DNA of 64,000 nucleotides from Natrialba magadii ATCC 43099 (GTDB lineage Archaea; Halobacteriota; Halobacteria; Halobacteriales; Natrialbaceae). Both the position numbers and the translations under genes were made by a program. The stretch is from contig NC_013922.1 in assembly GCF_000025625.1 (NCBI RefSeq), forward strand, positions 2,170,001-2,234,000. The letters run 5' to 3'. Below are positions 8,160 to 16,584 of this stretch, one piece after another (the first letter of the stretch is position 1; each line of letters opens with the position of its first letter). The notes under the pieces were generated by a model. It had not been told where the DNA came from and made no database searches. It worked only from the letters and a program-made list of their open reading frames with translations.

Positions 8160-9176
8160 ATGGTAACGACGCGCCAGTGGCACCTCGCGAGCCGCCCGAC
8201 CGGCGAACCGACGATGGAGAACTTCGACCTCGTCACGGTCGACCTCGATGATCCCGGTTCGGGTGAGGTACTCGTCCGGACGCTGTACCAGTCCGTCGAC
8301 CCATACATGCGCGGCCGGATGCGCGACGCCGAATCCTATGAGGAGCCGTGGGACGTCGGCGAGCCGATGCAAGCCGGTGTCGTCGGCGAAGTCGTCGAGT
8401 CAAACCACGACGCCTATGAGTCGGGCGACATCGTCACCGGCGAACTTCTGTGGGCGGAACACGCCATCGCGGACGGCGACGACCTCCGGCCGGTCGATCC
8501 CGACCACGGCCCGATTTCGACTGCGCTCGGGACGCTCGGCATGCCCGGCGTCACTGCGTACTTCGGCATGCTCGACGTAGCCGAGCCGACACCGGGCGAC
8601 ACAGTCGTCGTCTCGGCGGCTGCTGGCGCGGTCGGCTCCGTCGCGGGCCAACTCGCTCGCCTCGCTGGCGCGCGCGTCGTCGGTACCGCAGGGTCCGACG
8701 AGAAGGTCGAGTGGCTCACCGACGAACTGGGCTTCGACGCGGCGATCAACTACAAGGAAACTGACGACCTCGGTCGTGCGATGGCTGAGGCCTGTCCGGA
8801 CGGTATCGACGTCTACTTCGACAACGTCGGCGGGCCGATTACGGACGCCGTCTGGCCGCTACTCAACGTCCGCTCGCGGGTCGCTGTCTGCGGACAGATC
8901 TCGATTTACAACGCGACAGAGGTCCCGACCGGGCCGCGAAAGCTCGCCAAACTCATCGAGAGTCGCGCCCGCGTAGAAGGATTACTCGTTCGTGACTACG
9001 AGGATCGATGGGGCGAAGCACTCCGACGGCTCTCGACGTTCATCCAGAACGAGGAGATCCGGTACCGCCAGCACACTGTGGAGGGCTTCGAGAACGCACC
9101 CGACGCGTTCCTCGGGCTGTTTGAAGGGGACAATATCGGCAAACAGCTCGTGCAGGTCGGCGAGTACGAGTCGTAG
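8160..9176 (+). CDS. Zinc-independent MDR-family NADPH oxidoreductase
   Basis: 338-aa medium-chain reductase of the leukotriene B4 dehydrogenase/CurA type, which reduces activated C=C bonds with NADPH. Landmarks are VDPYMRGRMRDAESY near the N-terminus, PGVTAYFGMLDVAEP, and the Rossmann segment VVVSAAAGAVGSVAGQLARL followed by VVGTAGSDEKVEWL and VYFDNVGGPITDAV. No structural or catalytic zinc Cys cluster is present. The start at MVTTRQWHL matches the family; the frame is open well upstream but that stretch overlaps the carbonic anhydrase gene. Physiological substrate unknown. Confidence 0.93.
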   Translation: MVTTRQWHLASRPTGEPTMENFDLVTVDLDDPGSGEVLVRTLYQSVDPYMRGRMRDAESYEEPWDVGEPMQAGVVGEVVESNHDAYESGDIVTGELLWAEHAIADGDDLRPVDPDHGPISTALGTLGMPGVTAYFGMLDVAEPTPGDTVVVSAAAGAVGSVAGQLARLAGARVVGTAGSDEKVEWLTDELGFDAAINYKETDDLGRAMAEACPDGIDVYFDNVGGPITDAVWPLLNVRSRVAVCGQISIYNATEVPTGPRKLAKLIESRARVEGLLVRDYEDRWGEALRRLSTFIQNEEIRYRQHTVEGFENAPDAFLGLFEGDNIGKQLVQVGEYES

Positions 9177-9180
9177 TGGG

Positions 9181-9250
9181 GAAGAACAGCGACACACGGC
9201 GACAGACAGCGCCAAACCGCGACAGACAGCAACAAACGGCGACACACAGT
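9181..9250. repeat. Seven tandem 10-bp repeats
   Basis: Seven consecutive 10-bp units with consensus GACANACNGC and no phase slips lie between the reductase stop and the 3' end of the convergent DUF4870-like gene. Units 3 and 5 are identical (GACAGACAGC). This is a short degenerate minisatellite. Confidence 0.85.
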
Positions 9251-9262
9251 GTTTGCCACTTC

Positions 9263-9835
9263 TCAGACAATCTCCGGTGTGAGCGGATACTGCCAGGCCT
9301 CTCCATCGTTCGCCTTCACCGCCGCGACGACACAGAACGCGATATCGAGGAGCGGGAGGATGAGCAGACCGAGAATACCGACGCCGACGATGACCAGCAT
9401 CAGCGAGAGCAGCATGTAGATGGCGAACATAATCTGCCAGTTCACCGCCATCCGCGCGTTCGCGTCGACGAACTCGTCCTCCGTGACGAGGAGGACGATC
9501 AGCGGGCCGATGACCCACGTGAAGATTGCGAGCAGATGCGTCACGGCAGCGAACGACGTATCGTTTCGCCGTGTTCCGTACCCTGCCGCATCGTAGCCGC
9601 CCGCCCCGTATCCAGCCTGCTCGTAACTCCCGGAGCCGTAGTCGTCCGTTCCATAGTCATCGGCCCCGTAGTCGTCGGTTCCGTAGTCGTTCGTTCCCCA
9701 CTCATCCGTTCGGCCTCCGTCCCTACCTTCATCACCTTCGCTATCGCGACCGACTTCCGCACCACACGCCGAACAATAATTTGCGCCGGACTCGAGTACC
9801 GACCCGCAGTTCCAGCAGTATTCCTCAGTCGCCAT
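9263..9835 (-). CDS. Zinc-ribbon plus DUF4870-like membrane protein
   Basis: 190-aa protein with an N-terminal zinc ribbon (YCWNCGSVLESGANYCSACG, two CxxC pairs), a low-complexity linker of repeated GTDDYG/GADDYG units at about residues 46-85, and a C-terminal domain with hydrophobic helices (LLAIFTWVIGPLIVLLV, IMFAIYMLLSLMLVIVGVGI, LLILPLLDIAFCVVAAVKA) matching the DUF4870 pattern, including NARMAVNWQ. Function unknown. The DNA repeats encoding the linker (GTAGTCGTC-like) probably vary by slippage. It is single and convergent with the upstream reductase. Confidence 0.88.
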   Translation of the reverse strand: MATEEYCWNCGSVLESGANYCSACGAEVGRDSEGDEGRDGGRTDEWGTNDYGTDDYGADDYGTDDYGSGSYEQAGYGAGGYDAAGYGTRRNDTSFAAVTHLLAIFTWVIGPLIVLLVTEDEFVDANARMAVNWQIMFAIYMLLSLMLVIVGVGILGLLILPLLDIAFCVVAAVKANDGEAWQYPLTPEIV

Positions 9836-9921
9836 ACTGTGAAAATACCCTCTAGATACAATAAAACGGCGTTACTCGAGTGGCTGGTACCGACCAGTGC
9901 GTTCGCGCTCCGGTCGCCCGC

Positions 9922-10734
9922 TCAGTCAGTGAGCCCGTACCCGATCTTGAACAGGTAGACGTCGATCGCGAGGACGACGACGGTCAGCAGTGTGAGCACG
10001 CCGAGAGAGGCAAGCGGCGCAAACTCGGCGTAGGCGGCCGGCGCGACCTCGAACATGTCCGAGTAGCCGAGCAGACCGTAGCGGACGCTGTCGACCATGT
10101 AGACCATCGGGTTCAGCAGCGAGACGGCCTGCCAGAGCGGTTCGAGCATCGTCAGCGAGTAGAAGACGGCACCGAAGAACACCAGCGGGCGCAGGATGAA
10201 CTGGTTCATGACGGTGAGGTCGTCGAAGTCCCGCGCGACGAGGCCGCCGATGATCCCCAGTCCCGCAAAGAGCGCGGCGATGACGACCATCGTGGCCACG
10301 AGGAAGAGACCGTTCTCGATGCTGATCGGCACGAACAGGCGGCCAATGGCGGCAATGATGACGCCGACGATCAGCCCGCGGACGGCACTCGCGGAGACGT
10401 AGGCGACGACCATTTCGACGTACGACAGCGGCGAGGTCAGCGTTTCGTGGATGTACTCGTTCCATCGCCCGTGGAAGATCGAGAACGAGGCGTTCTCGAA
10501 GGCGTTCGAGATGGTCCCGAGGACGATGAGTCCAGGGATGAGAAAGAGGATGTAGCCAAAGTCGGCACCCTCCACGCCCTCAACCGGGCTGTCGATGCGG
10601 CCGCCGAGAATCATCCCGAAGACGGCGAAGTAGAGCACGTTCGTGATCGCCGGCGGCATGAACGTGTTCTTCGGCCGGCGGATGAATCGTAGGAGTTCGC
10701 GCTTGAACAGGGCGCGAAAGCCAACGGAGAGCAT
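9922..10734 (-). CDS. ABC-2 type exporter permease
   Basis: 270-aa integral membrane protein of the ABC-2 family. It opens with a cytoplasmic amphipathic stretch (FRALFKRELLRFIRRPKN) and has about six hydrophobic segments, including ITNVLYFAVFGMILGG, FGYILFLIPGLIVLGTIS and VTLLTVVVLAIDVYLFKIGY in spirit near the C-terminus. A conserved HGRWNEYIHETLTSPLS loop follows the second segment. It shares a TGATG junction with the upstream ATPase gene, so the two are coupled and form one exporter. Substrate (drug, lipid or polysaccharide) is unknown. Confidence 0.92.
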   Translation of the reverse strand: MLSVGFRALFKRELLRFIRRPKNTFMPPAITNVLYFAVFGMILGGRIDSPVEGVEGADFGYILFLIPGLIVLGTISNAFENASFSIFHGRWNEYIHETLTSPLSYVEMVVAYVSASAVRGLIVGVIIAAIGRLFVPISIENGLFLVATMVVIAALFAGLGIIGGLVARDFDDLTVMNQFILRPLVFFGAVFYSLTMLEPLWQAVSLLNPMVYMVDSVRYGLLGYSDMFEVAPAAYAEFAPLASLGVLTLLTVVVLAIDVYLFKIGYGLTD

Positions 10735-11801
10735 CAGGCGACCCCCTCCTGTTCGCGCTCTTGCTCGTGTTCCTGATCGTGCTCTTGCGTCTGGTCGTAC
10801 TCCGATTCACTAGCACCATCATCGCCAGCAGCCCCTCCACTTGCGCTCGACGCAGACGACCGCGTCACCGACCGGTCCTCCTGGCGCGTCAGATCCACGA
10901 AAATCTCCTCGAGTGACGTCCGCGAAATCTCGAGGTCCGCAATCTCGTGACCCGCCGCTTCCAGATCGTGCAACACCTGCGGCACGGTCGACCCGCCGTC
11001 GTCGACGCGGATCTCGAGTTGGTCGCCGCTCGTCGACACCTCGTGGGCGTACGCACCGAGTTCGGACTCGATGGTCGTGCCAGCGGGTGGGGTGGACTCG
11101 AGTAGAATTTCGATCGTGTCGGTGCCGCGCCGTTTGAGGTCGTCCGGTGTTGCCACGGTAACTTTGTGGCCCTCGTTCATGATGGCGACGCGGTCACAGA
11201 GGCGTTCAGCTTCCTCGATGTAGTGGGTCGTCAGGAGGATGGTGGTCCCTTCCTCGTTGAGTTCGGTGACGAGGTCCCAGAGGTCGTGGCGCAGTTGGAC
11301 GTCCACGCCCGCGGTTGGCTCGTCCAGAATCAGCAAGTCAGGATCAGTAACGAGCGCCCGCGCGAGGAGCAGGCGGCGTTTCATCCCGCCGGAAAGCCAG
11401 TCGAAGCGTTCGTTTCGCTTGTCGTAGATGCCGACACGCTTGAGTACCTCGTCGGCGCGGTCGGCGGCTTCGTCTTCGGCGATTCCGTGGTAGCCGGCCT
11501 TATGCTGCAGCACTTCCCGAACCGGAAAGAATCTGTCAACATTAAATTCCTGTGGTGCAAGCCCGATTGCATTGCGAGCCTGCTGGTAGTCGTCCTCGAC
11601 GTCGTAGCCGAAGACCTGCGCTTCGCCACCCGACTTGCGGACGAGACCGACGAGCGTGTTGATGAACGTCGTCTTCCCGGCCCCGTTGGGGCCGAGAAGG
11701 CCGAAGAACTCGCCCTCTCCGACGGTGAGCGACAGCTCGTTTAACGCGCGCAACTCCCCGTAATCCTTCACGAGATCGACGGTCTCGATGGCCGGTGGCA
11801 T
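10734..11801 (-). CDS. ABC exporter ATP-binding subunit
   Basis: 355-aa ATPase partner of the adjacent ABC-2 permease. Walker A is GPNGAGKTT (residues 37-45), the signature is WLSGGMKRRLLLARAL, and Walker B is LLILDEPTAGVD followed by the switch His in ILLTTHYIEEAERLCDR. After the ATPase core a beta domain (about 225-310) precedes a repetitive Gln/Glu/His tail rich in QEHEQE. Start set at MPPAIETVDLV because homology begins there and a TTCTTAACC box lies about 28 bp upstream, as expected for a leaderless transcript; an upstream in-frame start exists at 11849. Confidence 0.93.
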   Translation of the reverse strand: MPPAIETVDLVKDYGELRALNELSLTVGEGEFFGLLGPNGAGKTTFINTLVGLVRKSGGEAQVFGYDVEDDYQQARNAIGLAPQEFNVDRFFPVREVLQHKAGYHGIAEDEAADRADEVLKRVGIYDKRNERFDWLSGGMKRRLLLARALVTDPDLLILDEPTAGVDVQLRHDLWDLVTELNEEGTTILLTTHYIEEAERLCDRVAIMNEGHKVTVATPDDLKRRGTDTIEILLESTPPAGTTIESELGAYAHEVSTSGDQLEIRVDDGGSTVPQVLHDLEAAGHEIADLEISRTSLEEIFVDLTRQEDRSVTRSSASSASGGAAGDDGASESEYDQTQEHDQEHEQEREQEGVA

Positions 11802-11917
11802 CGGCGCACTCTCGGCCACCGTTGCGGTTAAGAATGTTGGTCTCGGCACGCGAAACGGGTGTTTCGGCGGCTATCGAACCCCCAGTTTGGTCGTCAATCG
11901 GTCGTCGATCGTCACTC

Positions 11918-13165
11918 TCAGTCCGCGCGCTGGGCCTGTGCTGCGGCCCCGACCGCACCGCTTTTCTGGACGATGTCGAAGGCGGTCATGATGTCAGAGC
12001 GCGAGATGAGGCCAACGAGGTCGTCGCCCGCCCGTGGTTCACTGCCTGGCGGAACGTCGGTGTCCTGACCCGGCACAGTGCCGTGGCCATTTCGCTCGAC
12101 GACGAGCAGCCGACCGATACCGTTCTCGTGCATCTGTTCGATCGCGGTCATCGCGTCGGACTCCGCGGAGATGGTCTTCAGATCCGTCGTCATAATCTCT
12201 TCGACCGTGTGGGCGTCGCGTTCGACTGGCTGGATCTCGCGAGCGTCCTCGAGCGTCACGAGTCCGACCAGCTGACCGCCGCCGGAACCGTTGGATTCGA
12301 CGACCGGGTATCCCGTGTGGCGCTCACTGAACATCCGCTGGATTAGCTGTGCGACGGAGGCGTCGGGGGTGACCGTGTGGAGGTCATTCGCGGGCGTCAT
12401 GATGTCCGAGACGGTCACGTCCTGAAACGCTGCTTTCATCGTCACCTGCTGGGCCTCGCTGGAGGCGGCGATGTAAACGAAGAACGCGACCCCGAGCAGG
12501 ATGATGTTGATTGGTGGAAGAAGCGCAAACAGCCCCATCAGGACTGCGAAGAGCTTCCCGATGCTTGCGGCCTGCTGGGTCGCCTTGGCGTATGGCCTCG
12601 TGCGAGCGAGGAAAGCACGCAGGACGCGACCACCGTCCATCGGGAACGCAGGCAGCATGTTGAATACTGCCAACGCGATGTTCAGGATTGCGAGGTACGC
12701 GAGCACGAACTGGGTGCCGTCCATGCTCGATGGAGTGACGTAGAAGAGCCCGAACGAAGCGATACCGACGAGGACCGAGACGATGGGGCCAGCGATGGCG
12801 ATTGCGAATTCCTGCCGCCAGTCTTCGGGCATTTCAGAGAACGCAGCGACGCCGCCGAACAGCCAGAGCGTAATCGACTCAATCGGGAAACCGTACCGCT
12901 GGGCGGTCAGCGAGTGGCCGAGTTCGTGAAAGATGACGCCGACGAACAGACCGAGCGCGGCCGCGAGGCCGAAGATCCAGGGGTTCCACCCGGCAGTAAC
13001 GTACCCGATGTCGATGTCGGCCCCCATCATTACGTTGAGGAGTTCTGCGACGGTACCGATCTGGAGCCCGATAACATACGCAAAGAACGGGAGCACCAAC
13101 AAGAACGTAATATCGAGTTTGATCGGAATCCCAAAGAGGGATCCGATCCGGAAACTCTTCATCAT
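11918..13165 (-). CDS. Site-2-type membrane metalloprotease (M50) with two CBS domains
   Basis: 415-aa protein of the S2P/SpoIVFB class, which cuts substrates inside the membrane. The zinc motif HELGH lies at residues 80-84 in a transmembrane helix and the third ligand is in NMLPAFPMDGGR (Asp177). Six hydrophobic segments span roughly residues 15-235. A CBS pair follows (about 250-310 and 325-400), suggesting regulation by adenine nucleotides. The MMKSFRIGSLFG opening is typical, and a GCTTAAGTTT box about 25 bp upstream fits leaderless transcription from 13165. No obvious substrate or anti-sigma-like partner is nearby. Confidence 0.94.
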   Translation of the reverse strand: MMKSFRIGSLFGIPIKLDITFLLVLPFFAYVIGLQIGTVAELLNVMMGADIDIGYVTAGWNPWIFGLAAALGLFVGVIFHELGHSLTAQRYGFPIESITLWLFGGVAAFSEMPEDWRQEFAIAIAGPIVSVLVGIASFGLFYVTPSSMDGTQFVLAYLAILNIALAVFNMLPAFPMDGGRVLRAFLARTRPYAKATQQAASIGKLFAVLMGLFALLPPINIILLGVAFFVYIAASSEAQQVTMKAAFQDVTVSDIMTPANDLHTVTPDASVAQLIQRMFSERHTGYPVVESNGSGGGQLVGLVTLEDAREIQPVERDAHTVEEIMTTDLKTISAESDAMTAIEQMHENGIGRLLVVERNGHGTVPGQDTDVPPGSEPRAGDDLVGLISRSDIMTAFDIVQKSGAVGAAAQAQRAD

Positions 13166-13270
13166 GCGTTATGATACCTGTGCTAGAAACTTAAGCACGC
13201 CGCCGCAATGAGCGGGTTTGCCTCACTCGAGTGGTCGCGTCTCGCTCCTGGCTCGCCTACTCGGTTTCGC

Positions 13271-13314
13271 CTTCTTGCTCCCTTCTTGCTCCCTTCTTGC
13301 TCCCTTCTTGCTCC
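13271..13314. repeat. Four perfect tandem 11-bp repeats
   Basis: CTTCTTGCTCC occurs four times in a row without mismatch and is followed by degenerate continuation (TCCTTGCCCCG). The polypyrimidine tract lies about 130 bp upstream of the uL16/L10e start, between that gene and the divergent protease gene. Confidence 0.9.
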
Positions 13315-13446
13315 TCCTTGCCCCGTTCTTGCGATACACTCACACGCGAAGCGCGAGTGCGAGCGGTCTCGTGGAGCGGTTTCGAGCGCGCGCTTCGAAG
13401 GCTTTATCCGGACGGTAGGCCTGCCTTTTCGTAAGTAACCACAACC

Positions 13447-13977
13447 ATGTCAGACAAACCCGCCTCAATGTACCGGGACATTAGCAAGCCAGCATACACG
13501 CGACGCGAGTACATCACTGGCATTCCCGGCTCGAAGATTGCACAGCACCAGATGGGCGACCTGCAGGCAGATCCCGAGGACTACCCGGTTCAGATCAGCC
13601 TCATCACCGAAGAAGAGGTCCAGATCCGCCACGGCAGCCTCGAGGCCTCCCGCCTCTCGGCCAACCGTCACATGCTGAAAAACGCTGGCGAGCACCAGTA
13701 CAAGATGATCCTGCGCAAGTTCCCCCACCACGTCATCCGGGAGAACAAGCAGGCAACCGGCGCGGGTGCAGACCGTGTTTCCGACGGGATGCGTCAGTCG
13801 TTCGGTAAAATCGTCGGCACCGCAGCCCGCATCGACGCCGGCGAGCGTATCTTCACGATCTGGTGTGACGTCGACGACGCCGAGTTCGCCAAGGACGCGC
13901 TCCGTCGCTCCTACAACAAGATCACGCCGCCGTGTCGCATCGTCGTGGAGAAGGGCGAAGAGAAGCTCATCGCCTAG
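13447..13977 (+). CDS. rpl10e: Ribosomal protein uL16 (archaeal L10e)
   Basis: 176-aa large-subunit ribosomal protein uL16, called L10e in archaea, which sits near the peptidyl transferase centre and helps position tRNA. Diagnostic stretches are [57 protein letters not shown] and VGTAARI. Length is normal. A GCTTTATCC TATA-like box at about 13400 precedes the start with a short leader. It stands alone, away from the large ribosomal operons, as is usual in archaea. Confidence 0.97.
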   Translation: MSDKPASMYRDISKPAYTRREYITGIPGSKIAQHQMGDLQADPEDYPVQISLITEEEVQIRHGSLEASRLSANRHMLKNAGEHQYKMILRKFPHHVIRENKQATGAGADRVSDGMRQSFGKIVGTAARIDAGERIFTIWCDVDDAEFAKDALRRSYNKITPPCRIVVEKGEEKLIA

Positions 13978-14210
13978 ACCGAGGCCCACCTTTTCCCTGC
14001 AGTCTATCGCACTGCTGCAGCAACGCTGTCAGACAGCGCGGTGTCTCTCGACACCACCCAGATACCCACCTGCTGCTCTGTCACTCCAGTCTTTCAGCGT
14101 TCGAGTGAGTTGCTGTATTTCGAACTGGCTGCTCAGAGTCCGCCACCGCCCGTTGGTTCGAGAGTCATCGAGACGAAAGAATAACGAGGGTTCGCTGTGG
14201 CTGACGGCGT

Positions 14211-14960
14211 ATGGAACGTCGACGAGTGCTCGCCACTGCTGGCGGTTTGCTCCCGATCTCGGTCGCAGGCTGTGTTACCGTTTCGACTGAGTCAGCGGAC
14301 GAAGACGACAGCCTTCCCGACCCAGTTGTCGAAGCCGTTCGCATTCCAGCAGTCACACACGTCGACCGCGAGGGCATGCCGCCTATCGAATCGATCGATG
14401 TGGATGCCGATTCTGATTCCGGCTCCGATTCCGGTTCCGATTCCGGTTCCGATTCCAAGACTAATACCAATACCAATACCAACACCAATACCAATACTAA
14501 TTCAACTCCCGAACCCGCCGGCACGTTCGCAAACGATGGCGACCCCGGCGAGGCTACGATCCTGCTATATCTCCTCGAATCGGACGACAACACCGACTCC
14601 GTCCTCACAGCCGCCGCGCCCGCCTATGCCAGCAGTGCCCACTTCGACGCGGGCGAACGGCGCGAAATCGTCTTCGACGATGCCGATGTCGATCTCGACG
14701 GATACGACGCCTACTACCTCGAGGCCCAGATCGGTGCCATCGAGGCAGATGTCCGAAACGACGGCGAGGCCGGCCCCATCGACGTCACGCTCACCACACC
14801 GAGTGGTGGAGAGGTTCGCGGCCATATCGACGACCACCGGGCACTCGAGTTGGGCGCAGACGAAACCGAGACGGTCTCCTTCGAGGGGGCGTTTTCGCGG
14901 GAACAGGAGTCCTACGACGTGCGCGCGGAGGCGACGCATGCGGCGGAAGCCGACGAGTAG
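14211..14960 (+). CDS. Secreted lipoprotein with repetitive linker, function unknown
   Basis: 249-aa protein with a twin-arginine-like start (MERRRVLATAGGL) and a lipobox ending VAGC (Cys21), so it is probably exported and lipid-anchored outside the membrane. Residues about 67-100 are low complexity: SDSGSDSG repeats then alternating Asn-Thr, encoded by 12-bp GATTCCGGTTCC units and 6-bp ACCAAT units. The C-terminal 140 residues form a beta-rich domain (ATILLYLLESDDN, YEAQIGAIEADVRNDG-like, DVTLTTPSGGEV) resembling haloarchaeal surface proteins of unknown role. Repeat number is likely to vary between strains. Confidence 0.75.
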   Translation: MERRRVLATAGGLLPISVAGCVTVSTESADEDDSLPDPVVEAVRIPAVTHVDREGMPPIESIDVDADSDSGSDSGSDSGSDSKTNTNTNTNTNTNTNSTPEPAGTFANDGDPGEATILLYLLESDDNTDSVLTAAAPAYASSAHFDAGERREIVFDDADVDLDGYDAYYLEAQIGAIEADVRNDGEAGPIDVTLTTPSGGEVRGHIDDHRALELGADETETVSFEGAFSREQESYDVRAEATHAAEADE

Positions 14961-15008
14961 GTTCGGTATCGAGCTACCTTTTTGCCGTTCTACTCCTGAC
15001 GTCGGTGT

Positions 15009-15884
15009 ATGATCGATCTCGCGGTCGCCAACGCGAAGCAGACGTTCCAGCGGATGCGTGACCCGCTCGCAGAACGTGACATTCGAGTCCACCACGTGCC
15101 CGCGAGCGAGCGCGTAGTGGATCTGACCGACCCGCCGTGGGAGCCTGACGAGTACGATGTCGGCTTCGTCTACCCCGGCCGGCTGATGGAGGGCGGCGTC
15201 GCGGACGCCCTGCTCGAGATACCGTGGCTCAACGATCGCGAGGCAGTGTTGACCTCGCGGAACAAAGCTGCGGTCATCGCGCGACTCGATCGGGCTGGCC
15301 TCCCAGTTCCGACGTCGGTCTACGTCTCGAACGATGTCGACGAGGACGAACTGGCCGCTGTCTTCGCGCAGTTCGAACCCCCTGTCGTCGTCAAACCGAA
15401 CTCGACCACGCGCGGCGTCGGCGTCGCGAAGGCCCACGATCTGGACTCGTTTCTGGGAATCTGTGACTACCTCTCGCTAGTCCACGACTACCGGGCGACC
15501 GGCGACCGCTCGTTTCTCGTCCAGGAGTACCTCCCCGACGCGACCGACTATCGCGTGATGGTACTCGAGTCCGACTACGTTGGCGCGGTCGAGCGGCGGT
15601 TGCCGGACGACGCGGTTCGGGAGGGGCAGTGGAAGCACAACGTCCACCGCGGTGCCGAGGCGACAGGGGTCGAGTTGTCGTCGGAGTGGCGAGAGATTGC
15701 CGAGGCTGCGGCGCGGGAACTCGAGATTCCCTTCGTCGGCGTCGATCTGCTCGTGACGGACGAGCGGGTGGTGATTAACGAGACGAACGCACGCCCGACG
15801 ATCGACGCGGAGACGAAGTACGAACCGGCGTTTTACGATCGGCTGGCGGCTGCGATTCGTGCGACTGCGGCGCAGGGGCTGTGA
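15009..15884 (+). CDS. RimK-type ATP-grasp ligase
   Basis: 291-aa ATP-grasp protein. The family joins an amine to a carboxylate through an acyl phosphate. Visible are the ATP-grasp loops PPVVVKPNSTTRGVGVAKA and FLVQEYLPDATDYRVMVL, the KHNVHRGAEATGVEL segment typical of RimK-like enzymes, and the metal ligands in VGVDLLVTDERVVINETNARP. The N-terminal domain (DEYDVGFVYPGRLMEGG) is the usual pre-ATP domain. Nearest relatives are RimK/LysX-like ligases, but no amino-carrier protein or lysine gene is nearby, so the product is unknown. Confidence 0.9.
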   Translation: MIDLAVANAKQTFQRMRDPLAERDIRVHHVPASERVVDLTDPPWEPDEYDVGFVYPGRLMEGGVADALLEIPWLNDREAVLTSRNKAAVIARLDRAGLPVPTSVYVSNDVDEDELAAVFAQFEPPVVVKPNSTTRGVGVAKAHDLDSFLGICDYLSLVHDYRATGDRSFLVQEYLPDATDYRVMVLESDYVGAVERRLPDDAVREGQWKHNVHRGAEATGVELSSEWREIAEAAARELEIPFVGVDLLVTDERVVINETNARPTIDAETKYEPAFYDRLAAAIRATAAQGL

Positions 15885-16011
15885 GTCGGTGGTGTATGGT
15901 GAATCGGTACTCGGTGGCTGACCCAGAGGCAGAAGCAGAACAAGCGCGAACGGAAGTAGAACAAGCGCGAACGGAGACCGAAACCGGACGACTACTGGAC
16001 CGCGGATCGAC

Positions 16012-16413
16012 TTACTCGAGACTGATTCCCGAGGACTGTTCGGCCGGATCGAAGACGACCTCGAGCACGCCGTTGTTGTAGGTTGCAGAGGCCGTGTGTT
16101 CGTTGACCCGCTGTGGGAGCGTGATGCGCTCGTCGTACTGGCGGTGGTCGCTGCCCGCGGAGATGGTCAGCGTTTCACCGTCACACTCGAGGTCGATGTT
16201 TTCCTTTTCGACGCCGGGGAGGTCCGCAACGACGCGCAGTTCATCGTCAGTTTCGTGAATATCGACGTGCGTATCCATGCCAAAGCCGGTGTCGACGTTT
16301 CGAGCAGAGTTGAAGTTGACATTCGCGTCGGCACCGTTCATCATCTCGTTCATCATCCGCTCAATCTCGCGAAAGAGGTCATCGAAGGGCTCGTCGCGGT
16401 CGTCTCTTCGCAT
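16012..16413 (-). CDS. Hsp20 / alpha-crystallin small heat-shock protein
   Basis: 133-aa small heat-shock protein that holds unfolding proteins in large cytoplasmic oligomers. The alpha-crystallin domain spans about residues 45-125: DTHVDIHETDDELRVVADLP, GVEKENIDLECDGETLTI and ITLPQRVNEHTASATYNNGV before LEVVFDP. The N-terminus has the Met-rich MMNEMMN helix. The C-terminal I-x-I/V motif appears as GISLE only, so the tail is short. Start ATG at 16413 chosen over the GTG two codons upstream. It is convergent with the ATP-grasp gene. Confidence 0.94.
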   Translation of the reverse strand: MRRDDRDEPFDDLFREIERMMNEMMNGADANVNFNSARNVDTGFGMDTHVDIHETDDELRVVADLPGVEKENIDLECDGETLTISAGSDHRQYDERITLPQRVNEHTASATYNNGVLEVVFDPAEQSSGISLE

Positions 16414-16584
16414 AGTCACCAGTAGTGGCCCACGGGGGAAAAACTTTCTGTCGGAACTAGTTGTTACGGTAACTCGAGGGGCGTTTCGAGCGTCGAATCA
16501 ACTGTTTCGGTCCGAAACTGTTCGGCTCTTCTCGTGCCTTGTGGTGCCGTGATTGTGTGCTGGTGGAGAAGCGCGGTCGACGGC

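Noticed and set aside
15881-16081. 66-codon plus-strand frame after the ATP-grasp gene
   Set aside because: Overlaps the Hsp20 gene, consists largely of a 21-bp direct repeat, and has no recognisable domain.
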